From Chrysoporthe austroafricana (lineage: Eukaryota; Ascomycota; Sordariomycetes; Diaporthales; Cryphonectriaceae): DNA of 64,000 nt. The stretch is from the NCBI GenBank assembly GCA_001051155.2, contig JYIP02000010.1, positions 806,001 to 870,000 of the forward strand, in the 5' to 3' direction. Each line of letters begins with the position of its first letter. The stretch's first letter is position 1. Below are positions 23,594 through 33,799 of the stretch, one piece after another. Both the position numbers and the translations under genes were made by a program. The notes beneath the pieces are model-generated. The model made no database searches, was not told where the DNA came from, and was given only the letters and a program-made list of their open reading frames with translations.

Positions 23594-24395
23594 CGTACAT
23601 TTAGCCCAACGTAATTAGCTTTTCAGTACCAAAAATTAATTCTAGACTCGGTGTAAGAGATGTTTACATACAAGGGCTTCTTGTCGACTACCTAAATCTC
23701 TTAGTAACTACCGTTGTGTAGGAAGCTTCGCAATATCGTTGTTGTTCAACGGGTGACTGAATCGGCCCTGAACCCGTGGAGCAGCGTCGTCCCCAACATG
23801 ATGCAATTTTCGACTCGAGGACCTTCTTGTTCGATACAAATCAGCTGATCCAAGGCGCCCTTGCGAAGGTGTGCACTAGACTGGCCTTGGTGTCGTTCAG
23901 CTAATAGGCCTTATCATGATGCTTGCGCTCTGGCGGTTATGGCGGTTATTTCTTGTGTCGCCGCGGGGCACGGTGTGCGGAGATGGCCCGCACCTAACAC
24001 TATAAATCTCAACATGTGTTATCTCATTCTTCTTACTGTAATGCACTAGTCAAAGTCTTGCCCATACTGTAGGGTAACGTTATTGTATGACCGCCTTCCA
24101 TTTACATTCTGCTGAAGTCATATTTACATGACCAGATTTCAGAGTACGGGGAATAGCCAGCCTCCACCTTCCACAACATGTCAGCTGGATCAGAGTTCTC
24201 TTCCATTGCCGACAGCATCTAATCCTAGCATAGGTGCGGCAACGTTACTACGATCAAAACTACGACCGATAGCGAAGGCCACTCAACGCACACATTCGAG
24301 CACCGATTCGTGGACTGTTTGAGTTCAGAGTGTCCTCAATCGCGGAATTATCAGCCACCAACGACTAGGTCTTCATAGCTGTCCGTGTAATTACT
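23594..24395. other. Intergenic, nothing recognised
   Basis: Only short overlapping frames without motifs. It separates the unrecognised minus-strand gene from the kinase gene that ends at 24396. Confidence 0.4.
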
Positions 24396-25295
24396 TCATT
24401 TGGTAGCCACATTTTGGAGCCAGATCTGAAGTTTTCTCAGAGAAAACTCGTCGTTTTGCTGCGCTGAAGTTGTGAAATTTTCATCGCACCATCCCGGTGT
24501 GCCTGCTGTGAGGAGGGGCTTCCCGAACGGCTGACAAGAGCCGTAATCAATGAGGATAGGTGTGCCACCTTTGTCCATCATAATGTTATTGGGGTTAAGG
24601 TCGTTGTGAGCTAGTCCGAGCGAGTAAAGGTGGTTCACTGCTGTCTTGATCGCGTCGAAGCACATGCCGTAGTCAATCTTCCGCTTTTGTAGTCGGGCTT
24701 CGAGCTCAAGCGTACGAGGGTGTCGATCTAAAGCAAGGCCGACAATACGACCCCTTCTCATGATGACACCATGATATTGGATGATATTTTGGTGTTGATT
24801 ACGTCGCAGGATCTCCAGTATCTCAGCTTCCTGGAGAAGCAGTTTCGGCAATGTGTCCGTACCCACGAGCTCGTTATAGCTCCCAATTTTGGGGCCTTTG
24901 ACGAAGATATTGCTGTCAATCGAAACCGAAGCAGTCGTGATATGCGATGGAGCCTCGGGGTATATATCTTCGTCCGGAATAGACTTCAGATTGTCCGTGA
25001 TGTTCTTTAAGCTCAAGTTATCAAGGCCAACCGGAGCTTCACCAATCCAGACCTGGTAATCACGAGTTGTGACGGCGAACCGCGAAAGTTTGCCATCGGC
25101 TGTTTCGCTGAGATGACACAGGTCCCCGAAGGACTTCACCTGAGGCGGTTGATTGTCCAAGTCTTGTCGGCAGTCTGGGGCTGAGAATCTCGTGGGCGCA
25201 GGCAGAGGACGAGGCATATCGGTGCTACTACCGGAGAATGGACTGCAACCCACAGAACGTAAGTCAGCCACTGGAAACATTGTGAGTGTAATCAT
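24396..25295 (-). CDS. Protein kinase-like protein, intact, 299 aa
   Basis: A complete single-exon frame. Residues 1-60 are Pro/Ser-rich. The kinase-like fold follows: SNIFVKGP with candidate ATP-binding Lys133, a helix-C-like LLLQEAEILEIL with Glu156/Glu158, NIIQYHGVIMRRGRIVGLAL (strands 4-5 and hinge), then the catalytic loop HNDLNPNNIMMD (Asp232, Asn237). The metal-binding motif is DYGS (250-253) rather than DFG, and GTPGW (265-269) marks the activation segment. No glycine-rich loop is obvious. The C-lobe is short, ending 30 residues after GTPGW, so the protein is smaller than a typical kinase. This matches the many small orphan kinase-like proteins of Pezizomycotina, of unknown substrate. 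Met6 is an alternative start. It is the only clearly intact gene in the island; Asp232 and Asn237 are present, so activity is possible. Confidence 0.8.
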   Translation of the reverse strand: MITLTMFPVADLRSVGCSPFSGSSTDMPRPLPAPTRFSAPDCRQDLDNQPPQVKSFGDLCHLSETADGKLSRFAVTTRDYQVWIGEAPVGLDNLSLKNITDNLKSIPDEDIYPEAPSHITTASVSIDSNIFVKGPKIGSYNELVGTDTLPKLLLQEAEILEILRRNQHQNIIQYHGVIMRRGRIVGLALDRHPRTLELEARLQKRKIDYGMCFDAIKTAVNHLYSLGLAHNDLNPNNIMMDKGGTPILIDYGSCQPFGKPLLTAGTPGWCDENFTTSAQQNDEFSLRKLQIWLQNVATK

Positions 25296-25890
25296 ATGGC
25301 GATGGTACTGTACAGGAGCCTACGAGATGTGTGGTTCACCGAAGCGAAAGAGTCGAGCGTGCTTGCTTGGACAATTCCCGTTGCTCCAGCGCATCTGTCG
25401 AACCCAGCATGCCACCGGCATGTGGTTTAGACGACCTCGCTCGCTTTGTTTGGCAATATTGATGTTGGCTGACAGGGTAGAGTAAGATTTGACCACAATT
25501 CCAGTGCAGTGGTAAAGGCAATTGCGATGTTGATATGCGTCATGACGCATTCCGCCACGGGGGGAGTTTTGTATCGATTTTCGTCCTGTAGAGAGCGGTT
25601 AGTCTGCCAAGAGTACCTAAAAATAGACACCGGTCCAAAAAGGGCTTTTTGGATCAAACATGCCAAGATTATCGTGACTTGGCACCGTGCTGGGTCAATA
25701 AGCGCTAGAGATCTGCGCTAGTTAACAGTCACGCTTGTAGATAATCCAGTCTAAGCCGATAGGCGGAGGACTGGACGGCTTTCGCAACTCTTTCAATTCG
25801 ATATGCGAGGATGTAAGGATCCCTAGTTCCTTGCAAACGCTGGATCAGGTAGGAACTGAAGGTAATGCAGACTAGTCAGGTTATTATAGA
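25296..25890. other. Intergenic, nothing recognised
   Basis: Divergent gap between the kinase gene on the minus strand and the FunK1-type fragment on the plus strand. It may contain both promoters, but I see no clear TATA element or operator. Small frames present here overlap on both strands. Confidence 0.4.
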
Positions 25891-26843
25891 CTTCTAACGC
25901 GTCCAAAGAAATCCAGCATCTCCTGGTTGCTCTTGTCTCCTCCATACAGACCCTTCCTGCGTCTCGATTTCTTCATTCCAAGAATGGGAGGAAGGATCTC
26001 TTCCACGACCTGTTGAGGCTTAACTCAGCGGTCAGCTCCGACGACTTCGATATCGACCGGATCAAGCCTCTCCTCGATGCAGTCCTCAATAATGAGCCTG
26101 ATGAAGTCGTCTGGGATAAGGTCTACAACGCCGTCACCGAATCGACCGCTCCGCCCCGTCTCGCATCATCCTTTCAACAAACGCCATGGCTGCGCAACAC
26201 GAGCAGCTTCGTAAACTCGACCGAACACCGCAAATACGTAGACGGCGTGCTGAAGGAGGAGCTGGGGCCTATGTACGTTGGGGTCCCTGGTTTTTTCGAA
26301 GCCTTCTTCGGCGAAAACGCAGGCCTCGAGCCGGCAGCGCGGGCCGTGTTCGAAAGGTGCAAAGAAGGAGATAATCCGCTCTATCGGGAGGAGAGCGGCT
26401 GGCAAGGCTGGCCTGAAGGGGCAAGGGAAAGAGATGTCCTAAGCTGGTTTGCAGAGCTCACGGGCCAGTTCTTGGGCTTCGCAGAAGAGCATCAGCCCGC
26501 TTCCAGGGCTCGACGGCGACCGCTGGCACAGCCCCACCAGCCCTTGCAAGGCTCCACGGCCGACCGCAAGTGGGATGTCGGCTTCGTGGACAACCCGAGC
26601 GCCGGCGTGGACTCAAAATGCCACTGGAAGCAGATTCTCGTGCCAGGAGAACTCAAGAGCAACCCATCGGCCGACACAGCCTCCAAAGCATGGCTAGACC
26701 TAGGGCGATATGCGAGAAAGGTTCTCGCCGCTCAAGATAGTCGCCGCTTTGTCCTTGGCTTTACTCTCTGTGGATCGCTCATGCGGCTGTGGGAGTTCGA
26801 CCGACTGGGTGCTACAGAGTTGTCACAGCAGGAGGCCAGGTAG
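25891..26843 (+). pseudogene. FunK1-type fungal kinase, N-terminal fragment without kinase domain
   Basis: A plus-strand frame of 317 codons with no in-frame ATG near its start; a possible intron end (CTAAC...AAAG) lies just upstream. It matches the N-terminal half of FunK1-type proteins (fungal-type protein kinase): LPASRFLHSKNGRKDLFHDL, EVVWDKVYNAVTEST, SSFQQTPWLRNTSSFVNSTE, KEELGPMYVGVPGF, then ILVPGELKSNPSADTASKAW, RRFVLGFTLCGSLMRLWEFD. The frame then diverges and stops at 26843. The kinase catalytic lobe that should follow is absent, so this is a truncated copy. The pair DVGFV (about 26575) and PGELKS resembles the D...ExK signature of restriction-nuclease-like folds, which I note as inference. 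Decayed FunK1 copies are common in repeat-rich fungal regions. Confidence 0.85.
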
Positions 26844-27098
26844 ACGTGGAATAGAAAAGTCAGCCTTAAAAGTTCCCGATCATAGTGGAATGTGCTAAGC
26901 CATGTCATATAAGCCGGGGAAATCGGCGCCGGCAAGATGCCAATGCAGTCGGACAGACTAAGGAATTTGTCTTTCAAACATTGTCTGATAGCCTCTTCTG
27001 TACGCCGGTCAACTTCTTCTACTTTCATTGTCCTCAGCCTGTTCTCGAAGCGCCTCTTTTTAGCCGTTGAGAGTGCAGCGGTTCGACGATCTTGACGA
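26844..27098. other. No gene recognised
   Basis: A minus-strand frame (27109-26732) is open but overlaps the FunK1-type coding strand for a third of its length and has no motif. I regard it as unsupported. Confidence 0.35.
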
Positions 27099-27320
27099 AT
27101 CAGTAGCAAGTCTCAGCCCGCCATCCGGTACTCGCACGATGTCCGACAGGTGTCGCCGCAACCTGGGTGTTCTGGGTGCACGCGAGCACGGCGGCCCGAT
27201 TTGAGGAAGTGTATATAGAGGCATCGCCGACAGAGTCGAGCTTCCGCGGCAACGACCCGAAGACGGGCACTCTCCAGCTGGTCAGGGACTAGCTATACGA
27301 CGAGGCTAATGGTCGATGGA
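27099..27320 (+). pseudogene. NB-ARC/STAND (NLR-like) ATPase remnant
   Basis: The plus strand reads ISSKSQPAIRYSHDVRQVSP, then after a one-base frameshift ATWVFWVHASTAARFEEVYI and TGTLQLVRD, a TAG stop (27290-27292), and LYDEANGRW. In fungal NLR-like proteins the P-loop segment G(I/V)GKSQLAIEY is followed by TWVFWVHASNAARFEQSY and later a DWL...RW segment before the Walker B aspartates. The glycines of the P-loop have become Ser (GG to AG). STAND proteins act in non-self recognition and cell death. Here only about 70 codons of the nucleotide-binding domain survive, with no N-terminal effector or repeat domain nearby. Confidence 0.75.
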
Positions 27321-27759
27321 TCTGCTTGTCAATTCTTCCCGGACGAATGAGTGCTTCGTCAAGTGTTTCTCGATCAGCACGTGGCCTTCCGGACTCGCAA
27401 CGCCATCGATGGCATGTACACGTAGCAGGTCCGAAAGTGTACAGTTGATAGACGCGTCATCGCGGATAAGCCTTAGCGACCGACGCAACGCCACGCACGT
27501 GGCGCTCTGCCCAAGGATGGAGGGGGCGCTCATATGTGAGGCTAGCAGGCGGATCCTTTCAGCCAAAAGGGATCGGTGCATAATTCTGCGGCCTTTCAGA
27601 AGGAGTCATACTATGGCTTGCTAGGTTGCCGCTCCGGCCCTTGCTAGACCAGATTTATGCTAAGCCCATAGCTGATCGAAAATGCCAGGCAACCCTTAAA
27701 GTTCCGGAGTATAATAGCAGCAGGTGCTACTTTGAGATTCCCCATCTGCAAGCCTCTCC
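27321..27759. other. No gene recognised
   Basis: Overlapping frames on both strands (27316-27624 plus; 27581-27306 minus). The plus-strand frame could continue the decayed NB-ARC gene, but I see no GxP or other STAND motif in it. Confidence 0.35.
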
Positions 27760-28302
27760 ATGATGGAAAGGATTCTACGCCAACTGGACCTTATTAGAGA
27801 GGATCTGCAGAAATTTAAGCTTGACGATGCCCCCGTGGACCAGATCCAGGCAAAACTTTCCCAATTAAGCATTCAGATATCGGTCGAGCAAACTCTAGGA
27901 AAGTCCTTCATAGAGCTGCAGAGCGTATCTTCCATACCCCGACTTCCTAAATCGCATTTTCGCCGGCTATCCCTTTGCCTCGATTGTCTTTTCGAGACGG
28001 AAGAACTAGCAGAACCTCGTTGGCAGCAATTACGAGCGTTAGACTATACGACGTTGTTATTTGTCGCAATATCTCACACCCCAAAGGATTTTCTGAGAAT
28101 GAGCCGTCCCGAGTTTACCTACCTCGTTAATCACGCTTCAGATTACATCGTAAGAAAAGGTCTGTTAGCGAATTGGCTGGTCTGCGACGAAACACGACTC
28201 TGTATAAGAGCAAAGCTCCATTTGTCTTGCATTCTTGGATTCTGGAAAGGTCGGCCAATCTTGCTCCACAGATCAAATGAAGATAATCATAGTAGCGTAT
28301 GA
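27760..28302 (+). CDS. Hypothetical protein, 180 aa
   Basis: An ATG-started frame of 180 codons: residues 1-60 are Leu/Ile/Gln-rich and helical (RILRQLDLIREDLQKFKLDD), residues 70-130 include RRLSLCLDCLFETEELAEPR and PKDFLRMSRPEFTYLVNHAS, and the rest is basic and Cys/Leu-rich. The FLRMSRPEFTYLV stretch faintly recalls the start of PIF/Harbinger-type transposases, but no DDE motif follows and I do not assert it. Downstream sequence is not in a recognisable frame. Could be the 5' end of a broken gene. Confidence 0.4.
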   Translation: MMERILRQLDLIREDLQKFKLDDAPVDQIQAKLSQLSIQISVEQTLGKSFIELQSVSSIPRLPKSHFRRLSLCLDCLFETEELAEPRWQQLRALDYTTLLFVAISHTPKDFLRMSRPEFTYLVNHASDYIVRKGLLANWLVCDETRLCIRAKLHLSCILGFWKGRPILLHRSNEDNHSSV

Positions 28303-28813
28303 GGATATGGAAAAGGTAGCAAACGCTATGAACAGTATGCCCCCGGAGACTGGCGTAGGGCAGAATCTCCAGCTTCAACTCGTTGCAAGCAACGTGGAGA
28401 CGGGTTTGCATAGCAGAGATTTGTTAGGAGCATCTTCTGAAGGCATGTGGGACTCTCTTAGAGCTTGTGGAAGAAAGAAACTCACGATAAATAGATCTAT
28501 CTGGCGATATCTACCTTCTTACAATCGATCAGGGAAGAGCGATAATGAACTCGGGTTACATCGGCGCCATCTGGTTGACGATGCCACATAGCGGAGAGGC
28601 TTATCCTTTCGCGACTGTTCGTCTATCCAACAACTTATCCAAAGCACTTACGAAAGACTTTCCGCAAATGTTCTTATCGAACAGTTGAGTTCTAGCAGTC
28701 AACCCTTTAACCTGCTCTCTAGTCCGAGTAATGAAACGAGTTATCGATTGCCGTGGGTAAGGGGTTATAGTAAGTAGTCTAATTGCAAAGGCATACTGTT
28801 CTCTGAACCATTT
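28303..28813. other. No gene recognised
   Basis: Open frames exist on both strands (for example 28235-28591 plus) but overlap the 180-aa frame out of phase and lack motifs. Confidence 0.35.
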
Positions 28814-29074
28814 TCAACTTTCACTCTGTCCATTGCCAGTTACACTTCCTGAAATATATCCTACTCGAAGGGAGCCCGTAGTTGAATAAGTCCAGTCACC
28901 GTTCCAGGGAACAATCACCAGCTTTCCTTCTTCTTCGGTTCCTATTCCTCCAAGAAATTCGTTGCTGTGATTGAAAACCCTGATTCCCCCTTTATTGTTG
29001 CGTATATCGACCACGATTGCGATTGTCCCTTGCGGTGGAAACACTTCGCTCGGATTCGGTGGCTTTATGGTCAT
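28814..29074 (-). CDS. Small hypothetical protein or exon, 86 aa
   Basis: A minus-strand frame, glycine- and beta-strand-rich in look: PPQGTIAIVVDIRNNKGGIR, NSNEFLGGIG-type turns and VPWNGDWTYSTTGSLRVGY, ending in TGA. Such alternating hydrophobic and Gly/Asn sequence is unlike random translation. No signal peptide or known domain. It may be a terminal exon of a longer gene whose upstream part (29075-29300) I cannot resolve. Confidence 0.35.
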   Translation of the reverse strand: MTIKPPNPSEVFPPQGTIAIVVDIRNNKGGIRVFNHSNEFLGGIGTEEEGKLVIVPWNGDWTYSTTGSLRVGYISGSVTGNGQSES

Positions 29075-30569
29075 CCACTCCTCGAATTTACACTGGTCAT
29101 AGTGGCCCTGGAGCTTAATCAGTTGGCTGTTTACAGCGAAAAGTTTGAGGCCCCTACCTTAGTCTTGCATAGTTCTATTAGGCTGTTCTCGTCTGCGTCC
29201 GTAGTCCTGTACCTCTTGACTTTCTCAGCCATAGGTGTCACAGTCCACGCGCAGCAGCCTGCGTGTCCCAGATCGTGACGGAAGGATGGTTGCTATCAGC
29301 GAAATGTGCGAGCTACAGAGTGATGTCGCTCGTTTTCGCCGAGTGCGTGCGAGGGTGGGTTCGAGAATCTTCGGTAATATGAATCAACGAAGTCGTAACT
29401 TCACGATGAGCCGGACAAAGAATATGGGCGTGTCATACATATTAGTGCGGTCTGAGTGATTCGCGGAGCGTTGCTGCAGAAGTTTCTCCAATGGTCAATG
29501 TGTGAAAGTATTTCAGCGCGTTTCGCGCTGTCATCGACGTCCGTTGGGCAGGGTTGCGGGTTTTAGCGGATGACGTCTTGTTGCGTGACCCTAACAATAC
29601 GTGGCAAACTGAAATCTCAGCCTTTGGGCCGAAATTTTCAGGGCAACATTTCTGATAAGGAGGGATAGAAATTTCTAAATAGAATAATTTGATGTTCAAA
29701 CGAAATCTAATGATGCCCAAGAAAAATCATGGTATTCTGATCACATAACCCGGCAGCCTTATTCCCGTGCATTATAAAGTCTGGAACTGATCCTAGTTTT
29801 CGAGTCAAACTTTCGGGAAGCATATCTTGTAGAAAAGAACCTGATTCAGTAGGAATCCTCACTGCCAATAACGTCAGATGACGCTTACTGTTGATTAGAC
29901 ACAATCCTTCGACTTCGAATCTTGATGGAGACGCTGCAAGCGCTTCCTGTCAATAGCTGCCTTTTCAGGCCTGAAACAGGGGGTGGAGTGACGAAAGTAG
30001 AGGATTGTTATAGTGAAACATATCCTCATTCCCAAGACTATGTCAAACCATCTTAGGCCGCTGGGTAATATCATCACTTCGAATTCGCTATACGGACCAT
30101 ATCACTAAGCACAATCTCGTAGAGGCTTGAAAATCAGCGAAAAGCGCTTCAACAGTGCTGAATATGCTCGGCTAGTCAAGGGGCGAACGCGCAGGCAAGC
30201 AGAAGAGAGGTGGTACGACGCGAGCAGGCAATAGTGTATAAGAGAGCTGCTTAATCAGGCAATCGAAAAATCCTTATCAACCTCGCTTGAGACATACCCC
30301 AATCCTGTTACAAGGGCAGAGTTCTGGGCTTGGAAGGGGTCTTCATTTAATGATAACTGTTAAGGTGGTCTAAGGATACTTATAGACCTTGGTTTTCGAT
30401 GTCTGCCTCAGGCATCTATTGCACAGCCTCCTTCTTTATGCAGTTGGGTGTCCTTTTCCTGCCGTCGAGTGGGCCTTTATGCCCAACGGCGCGTAGCTCG
30501 TAATGCCTTAATATTCATCCTTCTTGAGGCACCCTCAGGTGTCCGTGTAACAAATCCTAACTGCTATAG
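29075..30569. other. No gene recognised
   Basis: Base-balanced sequence with only short, mutually overlapping frames. I see no splice pattern, RNA gene or repeat before the degenerate array that starts near 30570. Confidence 0.4.
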
Positions 30570-31005
30570 CGTATTCCAGGATTCTCAATATGGCCCAAGC
30601 TTGTCGTGCATTCGAAGGCTTTAATCTGCGATGTATCTACTCCGCACATGCTTTAGGATTCTCAGTATGGCCCAAGCCCCATATGCAGATTAGCCTAAAC
30701 CCCATATGCCTTGGAATTCTCAATCTGGCCCAAGCTTGCTGTGCATGAGAAAGCTTTGATCGGCTACGTATTTACACGCTCTGAGATTCTCAGTGTAGTC
30801 CAAGCTCGCTGTGCATTTGAGCCGGGATGTATACATGTGCTCCGAGATTCTCAATGTGGCCCAAGCTCGCTGGACGGCCTAAGATGTGCCGATATGAACG
30901 TTTGCTCTGCGATTCTCAATGTGGCCCAAGTTTGCTGTACGTCGAGTCATATTTCCATCCCTATTCCGTGATCCTCGATGTAGCCGAAGCTTGCTGCGAA
31001 CGTCA
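30570..31005 (+). repeat. Degenerate 57-86-bp tandem array
   Basis: Seven units share the core GATTCTCAATGTGGCCCAAG followed by CTTGCTGTGCA. They begin near 30578, 30658, 30714, 30782, 30846, 30910 and 30969. Spacing varies from 57 to about 86 bp, and divergence between units rises away from the core. Transitions and transversions both occur, so this is ordinary decay and not RIP alone. Read as protein, the core gives DSQCGPSL or ILNVAQA depending on frame, but no frame stays open through the whole array, so I consider it noncoding. Confidence 0.85.
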
Positions 31006-32016
31006 CCTTAAACCAGAGAACCGCATGTAGACCACGTTGGCTGCGATTAGTTTCTAGCCCCTGATTGAGGTAAGAGAAGGATATGCACATGCATAAAGGT
31101 TCAGCTTCATAACCAGGCACCCTTTCCAATTGCACATGTATTTGGGATAGAGGGTCTCTGAACTATCGTTCCGCTAAGCCCCGTCTTCGCGCAGACTTGT
31201 AGCTTAAGCTTCTTTTCTTTCTTTCTTCGATACCGCATGCCTCTTATTGGTAATTCACTTGCTGAATAAAGACGGTCCATGCTCGCTGGATATTGCTGGG
31301 TAAAGGCCATGGGTACAGGGCATACGTCCTGCAATTCGCATCTACTTGTTGATAGTCAATACCAATAGAACGCAAATCCTCAGGCCCGCAGTGCCACAAT
31401 ATGCCGATCGAGGCGCAATTCGGTTAGTTAGTACGGGTTCTCGTCTGCTTCGTTAGTAGACAACCTTGAGGGTGCAAATTAACTGGGACGTATGGACGAT
31501 AGCGGCATAGCATCGATTCGACGCATCTGCAAGCCATATCACCTGGATATCAGGCCAGAAATTGATTCTCCTTTGATTGCTTATACTCGCGCTGGATACA
31601 ACCGCTCATCGATCGTACGAGTCAAGCTGCAGTACAGCTGCGAAGTTCGACTTACGTATCATGCTTTTGGAATCACAAAAATGGTAAAGCTCCCCAGGGC
31701 TAGCTGCAAACTACAATGCAGTCCACAGACCTGTGCTGATGCTCGGCAGTATCCACCAATCGTGGGACCGCATGCAGCCGTCCCGACAAACGACAGCTCA
31801 ATTCAGCAAGTGTTCCAATTCACCGGGATAGCAAGGTAACAGGTGGAAGCACGTTGATATGGAAAGGAGAAGCTTCTGCTGAGGTGATATATGAATGGCT
31901 GTCGTTCTTCCAAACCGAGATCTTCATCCAATTGATCATCATTGAGTCTGCATATTCTTGCCCAATCTTTGCCCAGCTTATCCGGCTTGTAACGCTACAG
32001 CCCACACATCGTCAGA
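31006..32016. other. No gene recognised
   Basis: A plus-strand frame of 115 codons (31492-31839) is open but lacks motifs. The promoter of the BCS1-like gene should be within the last few hundred bases. Confidence 0.35.
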
Positions 32017-33511
32017 ATGGCCAGACAGAACGTAAGCTCACTGTTCCAGTCAGCCCCTCAAGAACAGATGTCGGCCCTGGAATTGCTTTTCCCTGGGGCC
32101 TCGCGCATCTCTCTATTCATTGAAAGATATACCGGCATCAATATTGATGCCATCATCCCTCTCTTGTGTCTCTGTGGAATGTTGGTGTTCTTATGCAAGC
32201 GTGGGTACCAAGCTGTATCGACCTTGGTGCAGAAATTTCTCAATATGTCCCTCTATTAGAGGCTTCAAGGTAATTTCTTACAATCAGTAGCCTCGACTGT
32301 CCACATTTCATGCAACAGCGAAGCATACGATATGCTCCTCGCCTAGGTGTCAGCCCAGCCATTTGCCAAAGACAGCCGCTCGTCTCTTGTCAGCGTCGAC
32401 CTAAAGAAAGGGTATGGAGTGGGTGCCAACGGCACGATGAAGAAGCCTCTCCAATATGCGCCATGGAACGGAGAATTCCAATTTTGGTACAAGAACTATC
32501 GCCTAGTATATCGCCGCATGGAGAAGAAAGGGGATTCCCCGTTCTTACGGGACAGAGAAGACGTCTCGGTCTCGTGCCTCGGGTGGTCTTCACGCGTGGT
32601 GAAGGACCTTTTCGAGGAATGTCGTCAGAAGTACCTGGAGGATCTCCAGGGTAATACCCTCATATTCGAGGTCCGAAACGGAAAATGGGAGCAGTCTAGG
32701 ACGAGATGCAATCGACCAATGTCGACTGTTCTTCACAACGGTAAGGAGAAAGAAGCCCTATTAAGTGACATCGCGAGCTTCTTGACTCAGGCACGCGGGA
32801 ATGGTATACGAAGCGGGGCATTCCATATCGACGGGGCTACTTGCTGTACGGACCTCCTGGAACTGGAAAGTCGAGCCTCAGCTTGTCAATTGCTGGGCAT
32901 TTGACTTGGACATCTACACAATGAACCTCGCGAGCGTTGACGACAACACTCTGAACAGTTTATTTGCGAAGCTTCCGCAACACTGCACAGTCCTCTTGGA
33001 AGACGTGGACGTGGCCAGTCAAAATCGATCGCAAGGCAAAGAAGCGGAGCATTCCGACTTCACCTCAAGCTTTTCAGAAAGGCAGGGGAAAGAAGTGACG
33101 CTGTCTGGACTACTAAATGTTCTTGATGGCGTGAGGTCGTAAGAAGGCCGATTGCTCATTATAACGACAAATTACATTGAGCGACTGGACGATGCGCTCA
33201 TCCGGCCTGGCCGCGTGGACCGGAAGATCGAGTTTCGCCTAGCCGACCGGGAGATTATCGGACAGCTCTTCAGCATTATCTTTGAGGGGTCAGATGGCAA
33301 TGATAACGAGGACGTGGAGCGACTTGCTGATGAATTTGCTGGTCGAGTGCCGGGATTGGAGTTCAGCCCCGCGGAGGTCCTCTCGCTGCTATTAGAACAC
33401 AGACAATCCCCTGAGAGTGCTGTTGCGAATGTGGAGCCGTGGATGACCAGAGTTAGGGAGGAAAGGCAGAATAAGCTAAAGCGGGCGGGCTCTTGGGTGT
33501 ACAGCGCGTAG
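32017..33511 (+). pseudogene. BCS1-like mitochondrial-type AAA ATPase, broken by 3 stops and 2 frameshifts
   Basis: Starts MARQNVSSLFQS. Residues about 40-64 form a membrane segment (INIDAIIPLLCLCGMLVFL), typical of BCS1 N-termini. The BCS1 N-terminal domain follows with FAKDSRSSLVSVDLKKGYG and a WYKNYRLVYRRM segment. Walker [18 protein letters not shown] is at 32850-32900, DDNTLNSLFAKLP and Walker B HCTVLLEDVD near 32950-33010, and the second region of homology TTNYIERLDDALIRPGRVDR after 33160. Family members act as AAA translocases of the mitochondrial inner membrane; fungi also have many BCS1-like paralogues of unknown role. Damage: TAG at 32257-32259, TAG at 32344-32346 (Trp by family comparison), single-base losses near 32783 and near 32901 that put Walker A out of frame with both neighbours, and TAA at 33140-33142 (probably from CAA). 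Confidence 0.9.
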
Positions 33512-33799
33512 ATCTGCTTGGCTGGCTCAGAGATTATTGCTCACGTTTTGTTTTAAGATGTTAGGCGGATCGGAGGATTGATACTGTTTGCACGGATTAT
33601 CCTATTGCGCAGTGAAGTCGAATCAATTGGTTTCCTCCTAGCGAGTAGTTACATTGAGCATCCCTTGGTCTACGCTAGGTTTGCAGTTGCTGCGGACTGG
33701 CATGAGGACGAAGGGCCTGACACCGCTGTGTATAGTGACCCGGTGAGCCTGTCGCGAGAAATAAAGCCAAGCCCGCTATCGACAGTAAGATACAACTTG
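33512..33799. other. Convergent gap, nothing recognised
   Basis: Separates the 3' ends of the BCS1-like pseudogene (plus) and the DUF7924-type pseudogene (minus). The small open frame in it (33578-33907) is the reverse of the latter's 3' end. Confidence 0.4.

Noticed and set aside
26732..27109. Minus-strand frame of 125 codons
   Set aside because: Its last third is the complement of the FunK1-type coding frame and nothing in it is recognisable.
27760..28302. PIF/Harbinger transposase
   Set aside because: Only one short stretch (RMSRPEFTYLV) is suggestive and no DDE residues or terminal repeats follow.
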